From positions 6,784 through 41,397 of the forward strand of contig LNZQ01000208.1 of the NCBI GenBank assembly GCA_002007315.1: 34,614 bases of DNA. Direction: 5' to 3'. This stretch comes from Epulopiscium sp. Nele67-Bin004 (GTDB lineage: Bacteria > Bacillota_A > Clostridia > Lachnospirales > Cellulosilyticaceae). Positions 1-6,873 of this stretch are shown one piece after another (position 1 is the first letter of the stretch; the number at the start of each line of letters is the position of its first letter). A program made the position numbers and the translations under genes. A model generated the notes under the pieces. It was not told where the DNA came from, searched no databases, and worked only from the letters and a program-made list of their open reading frames with translations.

Positions 1-493
1 AGCCTGCTGGCTCGCTCAAGTTCATAGACACGCTAAATTTTTTCATAGCTTTTTCATCGTCAAGAACTTCTTGTGGAAGTGATTTTTTTAGTCCTCGCTC
101 AAATGAGGCGATTATTTTTTCTCGAACGTCTTTTTCGTATGCGACAGGATATGACAACAAATATTGTAAGTATATACCGTTTCTCATATTGTTGATGGCA
201 AGCCCCAAGTAGTATGCGTATATTTCAAGCGGGTTGAAATCTGCGTCGCCTAGTTCCAAAAATTGTGGCAAGTCGGTTGTATATTTCGTTTTATCTTTAA
301 GTCGCATTTTAAGCGTTTTGCTTGCACACCATTGTTTTATATCGTTAATAAATGCGTAATAATCGTCGTTACTACTGCTTGTATATTGTTCAAATGCCGT
401 GTGTGAAACTGTTAGTGTCGACCATTTTGTGTGGGGACGTGCGTCCAAAGCCTTGTAGTCGCTGATAAAGCTTTGAATGTCGATAAGCTCCAT
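1..493 (-). CDS. Hsp70/actin-type ATPase-like protein, N-terminal part (runs off the window)
   Basis: The reading frame starts at ATG 493 and stays open to the window edge, giving 164 codons; the rest lies outside. The stretch around residues 90-145 (motifs NPLEIYAYYLGL, YPVAYEKDVREKI, FERGLKKSLP) resembles, from memory, a Firmicute family annotated as Hsp70-like chaperones or actin-fold ATPases. The nucleotide-binding loops are not in the visible part. The ATG has only a distant AAGGA upstream. A much better site (AGGAGG at 523-528 followed by GTG at 516) lies just upstream, but in another frame that stops after 34 codons. One extra base near 493 would join the two frames, so a frameshift or sequencing error at the start is possible. 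The GrpE-like coiled-coil gene at 5009-5887 may encode its partner. Family assignment is tentative. Confidence 0.5.
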   Translation of the reverse strand, partial: MELIDIQSFISDYKALDARPHTKWSTLTVSHTAFEQYTSSSNDDYYAFINDIKQWCASKTLKMRLKDKTKYTTDLPQFLELGDADFNPLEIYAYYLGLAINNMRNGIYLQYLLSYPVAYEKDVREKIIASFERGLKKSLPQEVLDDEKAMKKFSVSMNLSEPAG

Positions 494-540
494 TGAAACT
501 TATCATCCTTAGTCACACTAAATCCTCCTTGGTATTGTTA

Positions 541-583
541 TTCGGACGTATGCGGACGGCCAATGACCGTCCCTACATCGTCC
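541..583. repeat. Palindromic intergenic repeat (GGACGG...CCGTCC)
   Basis: A GC-rich island in AT-rich DNA with a short hairpin (GGACGG 554-559 pairing with CCGTCC 567-572). The core closely resembles the cluster at 4873-4982: both contain the pattern GGCC-A/G-ATGACCG followed by CCCTAC. It lies between the first gene and the Rpn tail gene. Confidence 0.6.
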
Positions 584-605
584 CCGTAATTGTTATCTTA
601 TTTTT

Positions 606-797
606 TTATTTTAATTCTTTTTTTAGTTCTTCAATTTCATCATTGGATAAACCCGTGATACTTGCTATAAATTCGTTATTTGCACCAGTTAAAAGTGCTC
701 TTTTTGCGATGTCTAAAGTAGCTTGAGCAATCCCTTGTATGATACCTTTTTGTATCCCTCGTTCTTCCACTGCTGGATCATAAAATGTTTTTGTCAT
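606..797 (-). CDS. Free-standing Rpn C-terminal tail protein (63 aa)
   Basis: This small ORF repeats the C-terminal part of the upstream Rpn gene. Its first 16 residues (MTKTFYDPAVEERGIQ) are identical to those starting at residue 275 of that gene, and it then continues with a different tail rich in GI/A repeats and charged residues. ATG 797 is preferred over GTG 818 because GAGGG at 806-810 precedes it at normal spacing. The stop codon of the big gene (799-801) lies one base upstream, which suggests translational coupling. A 51-bp exact direct repeat (757-807 and 959-1009) covers this start and the matching site inside the big gene. It could be a leftover of tail recombination or a functional small regulator like the C-terminal RpnS products described for E. 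coli rpn genes. Which one cannot be decided from sequence. Confidence 0.65.
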   Translation of the reverse strand: MTKTFYDPAVEERGIQKGIIQGIAQATLDIAKRALLTGANNEFIASITGLSNDEIEELKKELK

Positions 798-807
798 ATC
801 AATCACC
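757..807. repeat. Direct repeat copy 1 (51 bp, within Rpn tail)
   Basis: Identical over 51 bp to 959-1009. It carries the ATG codon and most of the ribosome binding region of the free-standing tail gene. The repeat suggests tail duplication by unequal recombination. Confidence 0.9.
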
Positions 808-1821
808 CTCTTGACCACTGTCTGCTCTAAGTTGCTTTACTTCTTCAACTGTTAAACCTGTTTTAAGTGCAATCGTACTATCTTCCAGTATATCTAACAG
901 GTTTTTTGCTACTTGTATAATACCTTTTTGTATCCCTGTTTGTATCCCTTTTTGTATACCTCGTTCTTCCACTGCTGGATCATAAAATGTTTTTGTCATA
1001 TCAATCACCTCCACCTTAAATTTGTCATCTTTAATAAAATTATGGTTCAAGTTCTCAACAATGTTAGTCATCGCCAAAAACATTGAATGTACATCGTTAT
1101 CCTCGAGCACAGGCAAAATATTTTTCATAATCCCATGCAACTCCCTTATAGTGTCAAGCAAATGTTCTTTTTCAGCTGTAATTTGACGAAGTTTTTCTTC
1201 CTCCGAAATGTTTTTCTTGCCTGCTATATACCTAAGCTTTTTGCGATGGCTAAACACTTTTAGTGGCAATAAATTGTACATCTCACGCTCGTGAAGTTCC
1301 CCGATGCTAAACTCCCAAAGCCTTTTTGTTGGTATCGCATACTCCACACTTGTATTATTAGGGAAAATTATTTTAACTTCAAGGTCTTCAATATTTTTAT
1401 TTTCCTCCAAATACAACACAGCTTGATACGGCATAGTTAGCACAAGTTTCCCATCGATGTATTCATACGTTTCTTGAGCAAGTGAAATCCCATACCCAAC
1501 CATTCGACTTGGCATAGACTTGTCTTTAATCGTTTGTATTTCTAGGTGATACAATTTTTTATCAATTTCCGAAATTGAATCTGCCTCAATCTCATCATAG
1601 TTTAAGTCTGCTCGCTGAAATCCCCCATCACGTGGTTTAATAATCACGGTGTCTGGGTCTAACGATAAGTCGAAAAAATTGTTAAGCGTACCAACGATAC
1701 ACCTAGGCGACAACTTTAGTAGCGATTTAACGATAGCGTCAAGACTAATATTTTCGGTATCGTTTGCTGTATTTTCTGGATTGTTATTTGGGTCGATATT
1801 TTCAGTATCTTGGTTATTCAT
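799..1821 (-). CDS. Rpn-family PD-(D/E)XK nuclease / transposase-like protein
   Basis: A 340-residue protein of the Rpn/PDDEXK_2 group (recombination-promoting nucleases, also annotated as nuclease-family transposases). A nuclease-like core spans about residues 50-180, with acidic residues in the DLNYDEIEAD stretch and the E-x-Q of YHLEIQ (residues 91-96) as likely catalytic elements. A helical middle follows, then a C-terminal tail with the usual repeats GIQKGIQTGIQKGI (about 289-302). The first 25 residues are Asn/Asp-rich and low-complexity. The start is supported by AAAGGAGG just upstream of ATG 1821. Inside the gene, GGAGG at 1008-1012 stands 8 nt before the in-frame ATG at 999, so a 66-residue C-terminal protein could also be made. 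E. coli Rpn proteins cut DNA, and the family has been linked to recombination and phage defence; that role is inferred here. Confidence 0.85.
   Translation of the reverse strand: MNNQDTENIDPNNNPENTANDTENISLDAIVKSLLKLSPRCIVGTLNNFFDLSLDPDTVIIKPRDGGFQRADLNYDEIEADSISEIDKKLYHLEIQTIKDKSMPSRMVGYGISLAQETYEYIDGKLVLTMPYQAVLYLEENKNIEDLEVKIIFPNNTSVEYAIPTKRLWEFSIGELHEREMYNLLPLKVFSHRKKLRYIAGKKNISEEEKLRQITAEKEHLLDTIRELHGIMKNILPVLEDNDVHSMFLAMTNIVENLNHNFIKDDKFKVEVIDMTKTFYDPAVEERGIQKGIQTGIQKGIIQVAKNLLDILEDSTIALKTGLTVEEVKQLRADSGQEGD
959..1009. repeat. Direct repeat copy 2 (51 bp, inside the Rpn gene)
   Basis: The partner of 757-807. It contains the in-frame internal Met 275 codon (ATG at 999). The adjoining bases complete a strong GGAGG (1008-1012) 8 nt upstream of that ATG. 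Confidence 0.9.
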
Positions 1822-1877
1822 TTGTTTAAACCTCCTTTAAATTAGTATACACCACAGTTTGTGCCGTTATCAAGTTT

Positions 1878-1912
1878 AAAAAAATAGAGGTAGCATTCAG
1901 ATATCTACCTCT
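1878..1912 (-). terminator. Rho-independent terminator of the primase-helicase gene
   Basis: An 8-bp stem (AGAGGTAG 1886-1893 with CTACCTCT 1905-1912) is followed, on the minus strand, by a run of seven T (1878-1884). It lies downstream of the minus-strand primase-helicase gene, beyond the repeat array at 1941-2062. Confidence 0.7.
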
Positions 1913-1940
1913 ACTATATCTATTTGTTTTGTTATAAAAA

Positions 1941-2062
1941 GGTCGACAGGTCTACGAGGTCTACGGGTTATTATTAAACATTATAAAAAAATTTTTCTTG
2001 CTACATTATTTTTTGTTACAACATTAATAGAAAACCCCTCGACCATCGTCGACCCGTCGACC
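1941..2062. other. Inverted GGTCKAC repeat array around an AT-rich core; candidate origin
   Basis: Three repeats read rightward on the left (GGTCGAC 1941-1947, GGTCTAC 1949-1955, GGTCTAC 1958-1964). Three read leftward on the right (CTCGACC 2038-2044, GTCGACC 2048-2054, GTCGACC 2056-2062). The two 27-bp arms are an imperfect inverted repeat around a 68-bp core (1968-2035) that is almost pure A and T. The array ends 7 bp from the stop of the primase-helicase gene. Repeated protein-binding sites flanking an easily melted core next to a P4-type replication protein are the layout of an iteron origin. A long hairpin affecting transcript ends is the alternative. Confidence 0.5.
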
Positions 2063-2069
2063 GTAAACT

Positions 2070-4508
2070 CTATTTCATCTTAATTCCTAACCAAACGTTT
2101 TCACTTTTACCACCAACTTTTTTAGACTTCTTCATATACCCCTGAGATTTCAAATCTTTTGAAAACTTTTGAATATTATCAGGCTTATGCTTTCCATTAC
2201 TATCCGTTTCACCACACCAAAAAGTATATGTTGTATACAAATTTTTACTTATCTCAAATGCCGACTCGTCCTCAACACATCTTTCTTTAATGAAAGCCAA
2301 GCAAGTACTCGCTTCATTTTCAAACTCATCTTTTTGTTCCTGAATAGCCACGCTCTCCGAAAACTTGAATTCCTGTCCATAAATCAACCTTGCACCCTCA
2401 ATCAGCCACTTAAGCACAGCACCTCCGCAGCTTTCAAACAACTCATCGGCGTAATTTTGCTTTTGCACATCATCCCCAATTTTCGTATTAAAAGGAATAA
2501 TCTTCAACCTACGCAAAATTCCCTCGTCAACCTCACCAAGTTCTGGCAAATGGTTCGTATACATAACCGTTGAATGGCTCGGCTTAAACCAAATCGGGTC
2601 TTGATACTTCCGTTCACCGCCAATATCGTCCGTTGAGCAAATATTTTTCACAGCTTTTGAGTTCAAAAACGCCCCTTCTTGAAGCTCCGCAGTTATAACA
2701 AGCCTTTTGCCCTTCAGCTCAGCAAGTTCAGGTTTAATATTTCGCATCATACTATTAACAAAAATATCCGACGACAAATACCCAGTGTATATCCCCAAAA
2801 CTTGTCCAATCAAGTTAAACAGCGTCGACTTCCCATTTTTCCCGCTTCCATATGCAATAACCAAACACTCGGTAAACACCTTCCCGAACATCATCATCCC
2901 GCACGCCTCTTGCACATACCTAATAAGTTGTGCATCGCCTGCAAAAATCTTATTAAGGAAGCTTTTCCAAATCGCCATCTGCTCTGCGTCGTCACTTGCG
3001 GATATTTTCGTAACTTTAGTTGAATAATCGCTCGGAGCATGTGCCATGATTTCGCCCTCTTTCGTCAAGTCCCAGACTCCATCTGGCGTATACAACAAGT
3101 TCCACTTCGCATCAACTTCATCAAGATCCACTTCAAAACACGACTGCGACAGCTCCAAAACTCCCTTGATTTTCCCCGACATTCTAGCCGATTTAATAAA
3201 CTGTGCAAATTTATTTGCCTCTATAAATTCTTTGGCGATAGCCCTATCCTCATCGCTCCATTCTTTCGGCAACTTATGGACATCACGCCCTATTTTTTCC
3301 ACTTCAATTTTGCACTTCTCAAGCGTGTAATACAACTCCCTAATTTTTAGCCTAGCAATATCCATCATAAACTGCGTGAAATCAATATACAAATTTTGAA
3401 CTGCAAGCTTAGAAAATTGCCAATGCGAGCCTGTCCAAATGTGCCACCCAAGCCCCACAACGTACATTGCGTCCTCGCTATGCAGCTTATAAAACACCTC
3501 CGCCATAGATGCATCATCTAAAGATTTGGGCTTTAAAAATGCATAAGTTTCCTCAAGTATAAGTTTCGCCTCTTGTTCTTTTTTCGTATACACGTCTGGC
3601 AAAACGTAATCATCGCTCTGTTCAATAAGTTTCTGAAACTTGCACGCACTTTCCCAAATCGTCCTAATCTCCGCCAAAGGTAACGGTGTTTCACAATCTT
3701 GCGACCGTTTCCAAAATGCAAGCTTAGTTTCATCAGAAATGCCGTTTCGCTTTAGCAATTTAACCGCCTCAACATGCAAAGTCGTATTCCGCTCACCATC
3801 TTTAATGTTTTCACCTTTATTTGGAATGTAAATATGCTTATTTGGCGATACTTCAAATTTAGCTCCTTTTGATTGTTTTGGCTTGTCCGATTTCGCAGTT
3901 TTGGCTGGCTCAAGTTTTTGTTCTGCCTCGTTTACCCAATTTGGCGGCGTGTATGGCTCTCTATCTGGAATTGACCTTGCAGCTTTAACATATTTTTCTA
4001 TGCTAGTTTCGTTGTTTGTTGCCTCAACATAAAAACATCTAGGCGACAGTTGCCCAAAGAAAAATCTTGTTATGTCCAAAGCATTTTGATCAAAATACGG
4101 AAACAGCTCACATATATATTTTTTAAGTTGCTGATAATACTCTTTATCAGTTGTAGAATCTATCTCAAAATACGCATGAAACTTAGGGCGTGCGGCTTTC
4201 CCGTTTTTCTCTTTCATGTGGCTTTTGCTCTCCACATAATAAAAAGAAACAAAGCCTCCCATCGCCAAATGCAAATCTTTCGGCGTCACCCAGTTATTTG
4301 GGTTATCGCTGTGTGTATTATCAACGTCTAGCATAATACAGTTCGTCGCTATAAAGCTGCTTGCCTGTCTCGCACCTTCAAAACATTCAACCGCCATGTG
4401 GTCTTTTTGCATCGCTTTCCTAAAAGACTGTAAATCTGTAACTTCTACCAAATTTTGATATATTTTATTTTTTGGATTGTTAACAACGTTAGAACAATAA
4501 ATATTCAT
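2070..4508 (-). CDS. P4/D5-type primase-helicase (AEP primase fused to SF3 helicase)
   Basis: An 812-residue replication protein of phages and plasmids. The N-terminal part looks like an archaeo-eukaryotic-type primase: DVD at residues 61-63, the His of RPKFHAYF near 100, and LDITRFFFG near 144-152 fit the three catalytic motifs. The C-terminal part is a D5/P4 superfamily 3 helicase with a Walker A motif GSGKNGKST at 554-562, a second strand near 602-611, and a TNHLPE...EGILRR segment near 651-667 that fits the sensor and arginine-finger region. RBS AAGGAGATGA precedes ATG 4508. A good promoter lies at 4587-4615 and a terminator at 1878-1912, so the gene is a single transcription unit. The putative repeat-flanked origin is immediately downstream. 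No integrase or capsid gene is visible, so this is an isolated replication module or remnant of a mobile element. The protein itself looks intact. Confidence 0.88.
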   Translation of the reverse strand: MNIYCSNVVNNPKNKIYQNLVEVTDLQSFRKAMQKDHMAVECFEGARQASSFIATNCIMLDVDNTHSDNPNNWVTPKDLHLAMGGFVSFYYVESKSHMKEKNGKAARPKFHAYFEIDSTTDKEYYQQLKKYICELFPYFDQNALDITRFFFGQLSPRCFYVEATNNETSIEKYVKAARSIPDREPYTPPNWVNEAEQKLEPAKTAKSDKPKQSKGAKFEVSPNKHIYIPNKGENIKDGERNTTLHVEAVKLLKRNGISDETKLAFWKRSQDCETPLPLAEIRTIWESACKFQKLIEQSDDYVLPDVYTKKEQEAKLILEETYAFLKPKSLDDASMAEVFYKLHSEDAMYVVGLGWHIWTGSHWQFSKLAVQNLYIDFTQFMMDIARLKIRELYYTLEKCKIEVEKIGRDVHKLPKEWSDEDRAIAKEFIEANKFAQFIKSARMSGKIKGVLELSQSCFEVDLDEVDAKWNLLYTPDGVWDLTKEGEIMAHAPSDYSTKVTKISASDDAEQMAIWKSFLNKIFAGDAQLIRYVQEACGMMMFGKVFTECLVIAYGSGKNGKSTLFNLIGQVLGIYTGYLSSDIFVNSMMRNIKPELAELKGKRLVITAELQEGAFLNSKAVKNICSTDDIGGERKYQDPIWFKPSHSTVMYTNHLPELGEVDEGILRRLKIIPFNTKIGDDVQKQNYADELFESCGGAVLKWLIEGARLIYGQEFKFSESVAIQEQKDEFENEASTCLAFIKERCVEDESAFEISKNLYTTYTFWCGETDSNGKHKPDNIQKFSKDLKSQGYMKKSKKVGGKSENVWLGIKMK

Positions 4509-4586
4509 AAGTCATCTCCTTAATTATTTAAAATTTTTAATAGTTAGGTCAATAAATTATGTATAATACGAGCTATTTGTACTTAT

Positions 4587-4615
4587 ATTATAACATATTT
4601 TTACACAATTGTAAA
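4587..4615 (-). promoter_or_regulatory. Promoter of the primase-helicase gene with overlapping palindrome
   Basis: On the minus strand, TTTACA (4610-4615), a 17-bp spacer and TATAAT (4587-4592) form a near-consensus sigma-A promoter. The -35 box is one arm of an inverted repeat, TTTACA-ATTG-TGTAAA (4600-4615), which could be an operator. Confidence 0.65.
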
Positions 4616-4671
4616 TAAATTTTAAATTTTTATCAAAATAAAAGTAAAATTTTTAGGTAAGTTGTCAGTAT

Positions 4672-4854
4672 TTATTGTTTGTTGAGAATTTTTCTTGTTT
4701 TCTCACGATAATATCTAGTTAGCGTGCCGATTTCTGTATTATTAACGATTTCTTGCTCTTTTTCTTTCGGTATATCGATAATAACTTTTTTCTCAAAATT
4801 GTTTACGAATTTGTAAATATAAACTTCACCTCCAAAAACTATTAATATTTGCAT
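4672..4854 (-). CDS. Small hypothetical protein (60 aa)
   Basis: ATG 4854 is chosen because AAAGGAGG lies immediately upstream; the longer version beginning at 4899 would start inside the GC-rich repeat cluster. The protein has a short hydrophobic, beta-rich beginning (MQILIVFGGEVYIYKFV) and a charged helical end rich in Lys and Glu. No signal peptide or clear membrane segment is seen, and I do not recognise a family. It sits alone between the primase promoter region and the repeat cluster and is transcribed in the same direction as its neighbours. Confidence 0.5.
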   Translation of the reverse strand: MQILIVFGGEVYIYKFVNNFEKKVIIDIPKEKEQEIVNNTEIGTLTRYYREKTRKILNKQ

Positions 4855-4872
4855 GGTTTCCTCCTTTGTTTT

Positions 4873-4982
4873 TTCGGGCGGCCCTGTACGGACGGTCACT
4901 GGCCGTCCTTTTTATTCGGGCGGCCTGTACGGACGGTCACTGGCCGTCCTTTTTATTCGGGCGGCCGATGACCGCCCCTACG
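4873..4982. repeat. Cluster of three GC-rich palindromic repeats
   Basis: Near-identical units begin with TTCGGGCGGCC at 4873, 4915 and 4956 (period about 42 bp). The first two contain GGACGGTCACTGGCCGTCC; the last ends GGCCGATGACCGCCCCTACG. Each can fold into a hairpin. A relative occurs at 541-583. Their GC content contrasts sharply with the surroundings. They resemble the palindromic intergenic repeats dispersed in many Firmicute genomes. Confidence 0.75.
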
Positions 4983-5008
4983 CATTACGCCCTGTATGGG
5001 CAATTGAT

Positions 5009-5887
5009 TTACACCGTCACAACGGATTTTTGGATCAATTTGCCTGTGTTTGTATTTTTTATCCCTCTAAATTTAACACTTGTTATAATATTGTTTGCAA
5101 GTCCAATTCTAATGTGGTCATCAGTGTCAAACGCTTCTCCCGCAGCAACTTCAACTCGCTCAAATTGTGGATACATTTTCATATACATTTCAAACATCAA
5201 GTCAAACACTTCTCTAAGTTCATCTGCTGTTTCTTCCTCATTGATATACAAATACACGACATACTCCCAAAACATTTTAATTTTGTCATAATCGCCAATA
5301 CACAAAATCATATCCATAATAGTCGTTGCATTTCTAAAAATGTTCGCAATCCCATCTTGTGCGTCCATAGTCAACTTATCATAACTTCTATGTAGCTGTT
5401 CAGCAATAGCATATTTTGTCGTATAATAACTTGTAACTTTCTCAGCCTCGTTCAGCTTCATAGCAACTTCATTGTGGCTTGACTGCAACTCGGCTAGCTG
5501 TCTGTTAGTCGTTTCAACTATTCCCTCAAGCGTTTCAATTTTTTCTTGATACTTCCAAATCGACTCCTCAAGTTCGCCTTTTTTCTGTTTAGTATCAGCA
5601 AATTCAATCTCAATTTTACCAAGTGTATTTTCAAGATTTTCAATAGTTTGTGCTTGTTTTGTGTTACGCAAACTGTTAACCTGCAACGTTCCAAGCTGGT
5701 CTGTCACTTGTTGGTTAAGCTGCTTAACTTGGTCTTGCGACGCTTGAAGTTGTTCATTCAAACTCTGCATTTCTGCTGACATATCAACTGGCGGTGGCGT
5801 GTTCCCCTCCATAAATTCACCCAAAATAGTTTTTAATATCGCTATATTTACAACTTGCTCATCATCATATTGCTCAAATATTTTCAT
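5009..5887 (-). CDS. Long coiled-coil protein with GrpE-like C-terminus
   Basis: A 292-residue protein. Residues 35-150 are a long coiled coil rich in Gln, Glu and Lys (QSLNEQLQASQDQVKQLNQQ and following). A helical segment (160-240) leads to a C-terminal end of the form G-E-A-F-D-x-x-x-H (250-258) and GKLIQKSVVTV (282-292). Those two patterns mirror the beta domain of the nucleotide exchange factor GrpE, which contacts Hsp70. Together with the Hsp70-like start at 1-493 on the same strand, this suggests a chaperone/exchange-factor pair, here separated by the Rpn and primase genes. The start is supported by AGGAGG upstream of ATG 5887. The GrpE link rests on short motifs only. A purely structural coiled-coil role is possible. 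Confidence 0.55.
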   Translation of the reverse strand: MKIFEQYDDEQVVNIAILKTILGEFMEGNTPPPVDMSAEMQSLNEQLQASQDQVKQLNQQVTDQLGTLQVNSLRNTKQAQTIENLENTLGKIEIEFADTKQKKGELEESIWKYQEKIETLEGIVETTNRQLAELQSSHNEVAMKLNEAEKVTSYYTTKYAIAEQLHRSYDKLTMDAQDGIANIFRNATTIMDMILCIGDYDKIKMFWEYVVYLYINEEETADELREVFDLMFEMYMKMYPQFERVEVAAGEAFDTDDHIRIGLANNIITSVKFRGIKNTNTGKLIQKSVVTV

Positions 5888-6196
5888 AAAATCCTCCTAG
5901 TATAAAGTTGTTCTTTTTTATATTATACAATAAATTACTAAAATATTCCATATAAAACATCAAAATTTGTCAGTGGAAAAAATTGGTTTTTATCCATAAA
6001 TTTTGTTATTTCATTTTTATTTTACATAATAGTTAACATTTATTAATTATAATTTAATAATTGTACGTTATCATTATTAAAAATATGGTAAGAAACACAA
6101 GCAATCAAATATTTTAAATATATTAAATATCAAAATATGCAAGTAACATAATCTGTTAATTAAATATATTCCCCCCCAGATGGCAATTATATATAT
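5888..6196. other. AT-rich intergenic region, no gene seen
   Basis: About 310 bp of very AT-rich DNA between the coiled-coil gene and the terminator at 6197. It must carry the coiled-coil gene's upstream signals on the minus strand. I see no tRNA, riboswitch or reliable ORF in it. Confidence 0.6.
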
Positions 6197-6230
6197 AAAA
6201 ACAGTCACTTAAAGAGTAGCGACTGTTTTT
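6197..6230. terminator. Bidirectional terminator after the 182-aa gene
   Basis: AAAAACAGTC (6197-6206) pairs with GACTGTTTTT (6221-6230), with further partial pairing inside. T runs follow on both strands. It sits directly after the stop of the minus-strand gene at 6233. Confidence 0.8.
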
Positions 6231-6232
6231 TT

Positions 6233-6781
6233 TTATTCAAAATCTGTAATTATATATCTGTTTGAAACTTTACGCCAAGTATATACGTCTTCCCCTCGCA
6301 CAACTAAATAATAAGCAAAATCGTTATCATCAGATTTGTATGACTCACTATAAGTTAAATATCTCGAAAAATCACTTAAAAATACTTTCGCATTATTTTT
6401 TGTTTCCAAATAGCCATTTTTTGCACACCACTTTTGAAATGCCTCTGGCGTGTTTGACACCACTGGAATATTTTTGCCTATCAACAAAAATTCGTTTTCC
6501 CCATCGAAGTTTTTGTTGTATACGTATGTAAACGTATGGTTTTTGAAAGTTATATCAAATGGTTCATTTTTTGTGATAGAACTTATTTTAATTTCTTGTT
6601 TGCATAATTGTCTGTTTAATCTGTTTAATATTTTACCTTTTATTTCATTTCTGCTTAAAGTTTTTATTTCTGTATTGCTTAGCCCTAAAAAATTTTCTTG
6701 CAATTGCAAAATGTAATAACGCTCACAAAGTTCAGTTGTAACAAATTGCTTAAAAGCTTGGTACGTGTTGTTGCATATCAT
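6233..6781 (-). CDS. Hypothetical protein (182 aa)
   Basis: An unrecognised protein without signal peptide or membrane segments. The N-terminal half is helical and Lys/Asn-rich (residues 1-75). The C-terminal half alternates beta-like segments with aromatic residues (FTYVYNKNF, YYLVVRGEDVYTWRKVSNRY). A run of G residues (GGGGGG) just upstream of ATG 6781 serves as the ribosome binding site. The gene is framed by two terminators of similar sequence (6197-6230 and 6841-6873), so it is a single-gene unit. Nothing in the neighbourhood indicates its role. Confidence 0.7.
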   Translation of the reverse strand: MICNNTYQAFKQFVTTELCERYYILQLQENFLGLSNTEIKTLSRNEIKGKILNRLNRQLCKQEIKISSITKNEPFDITFKNHTFTYVYNKNFDGENEFLLIGKNIPVVSNTPEAFQKWCAKNGYLETKNNAKVFLSDFSRYLTYSESYKSDDNDFAYYLVVRGEDVYTWRKVSNRYIITDFE

Positions 6782-6840
6782 AATAATATCCCCCCCCTTA
6801 TTCCTAAATTATATACTACATTTTTATAAATTATTACACA

Positions 6841-6873
6841 AAAAAGCAGTCACTTTAATAGCGACTGCTTTTT
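6841..6873. terminator. Terminator of the AEC transporter gene
   Basis: AAAAAGCAGTC (6841-6851) pairs with GACTGCTTTTT (6863-6873), with T runs on both strands. The T run overlaps the stop codon of the minus-strand transporter gene. Its sequence is close to that of the hairpin at 6197-6230. Confidence 0.8.

Noticed and set aside
4853..5395. Plus-strand ORFs of 140-180 codons over the repeat cluster
   Set aside because: They read through palindromic repeats and the antisense of the coiled-coil gene; no start signals.
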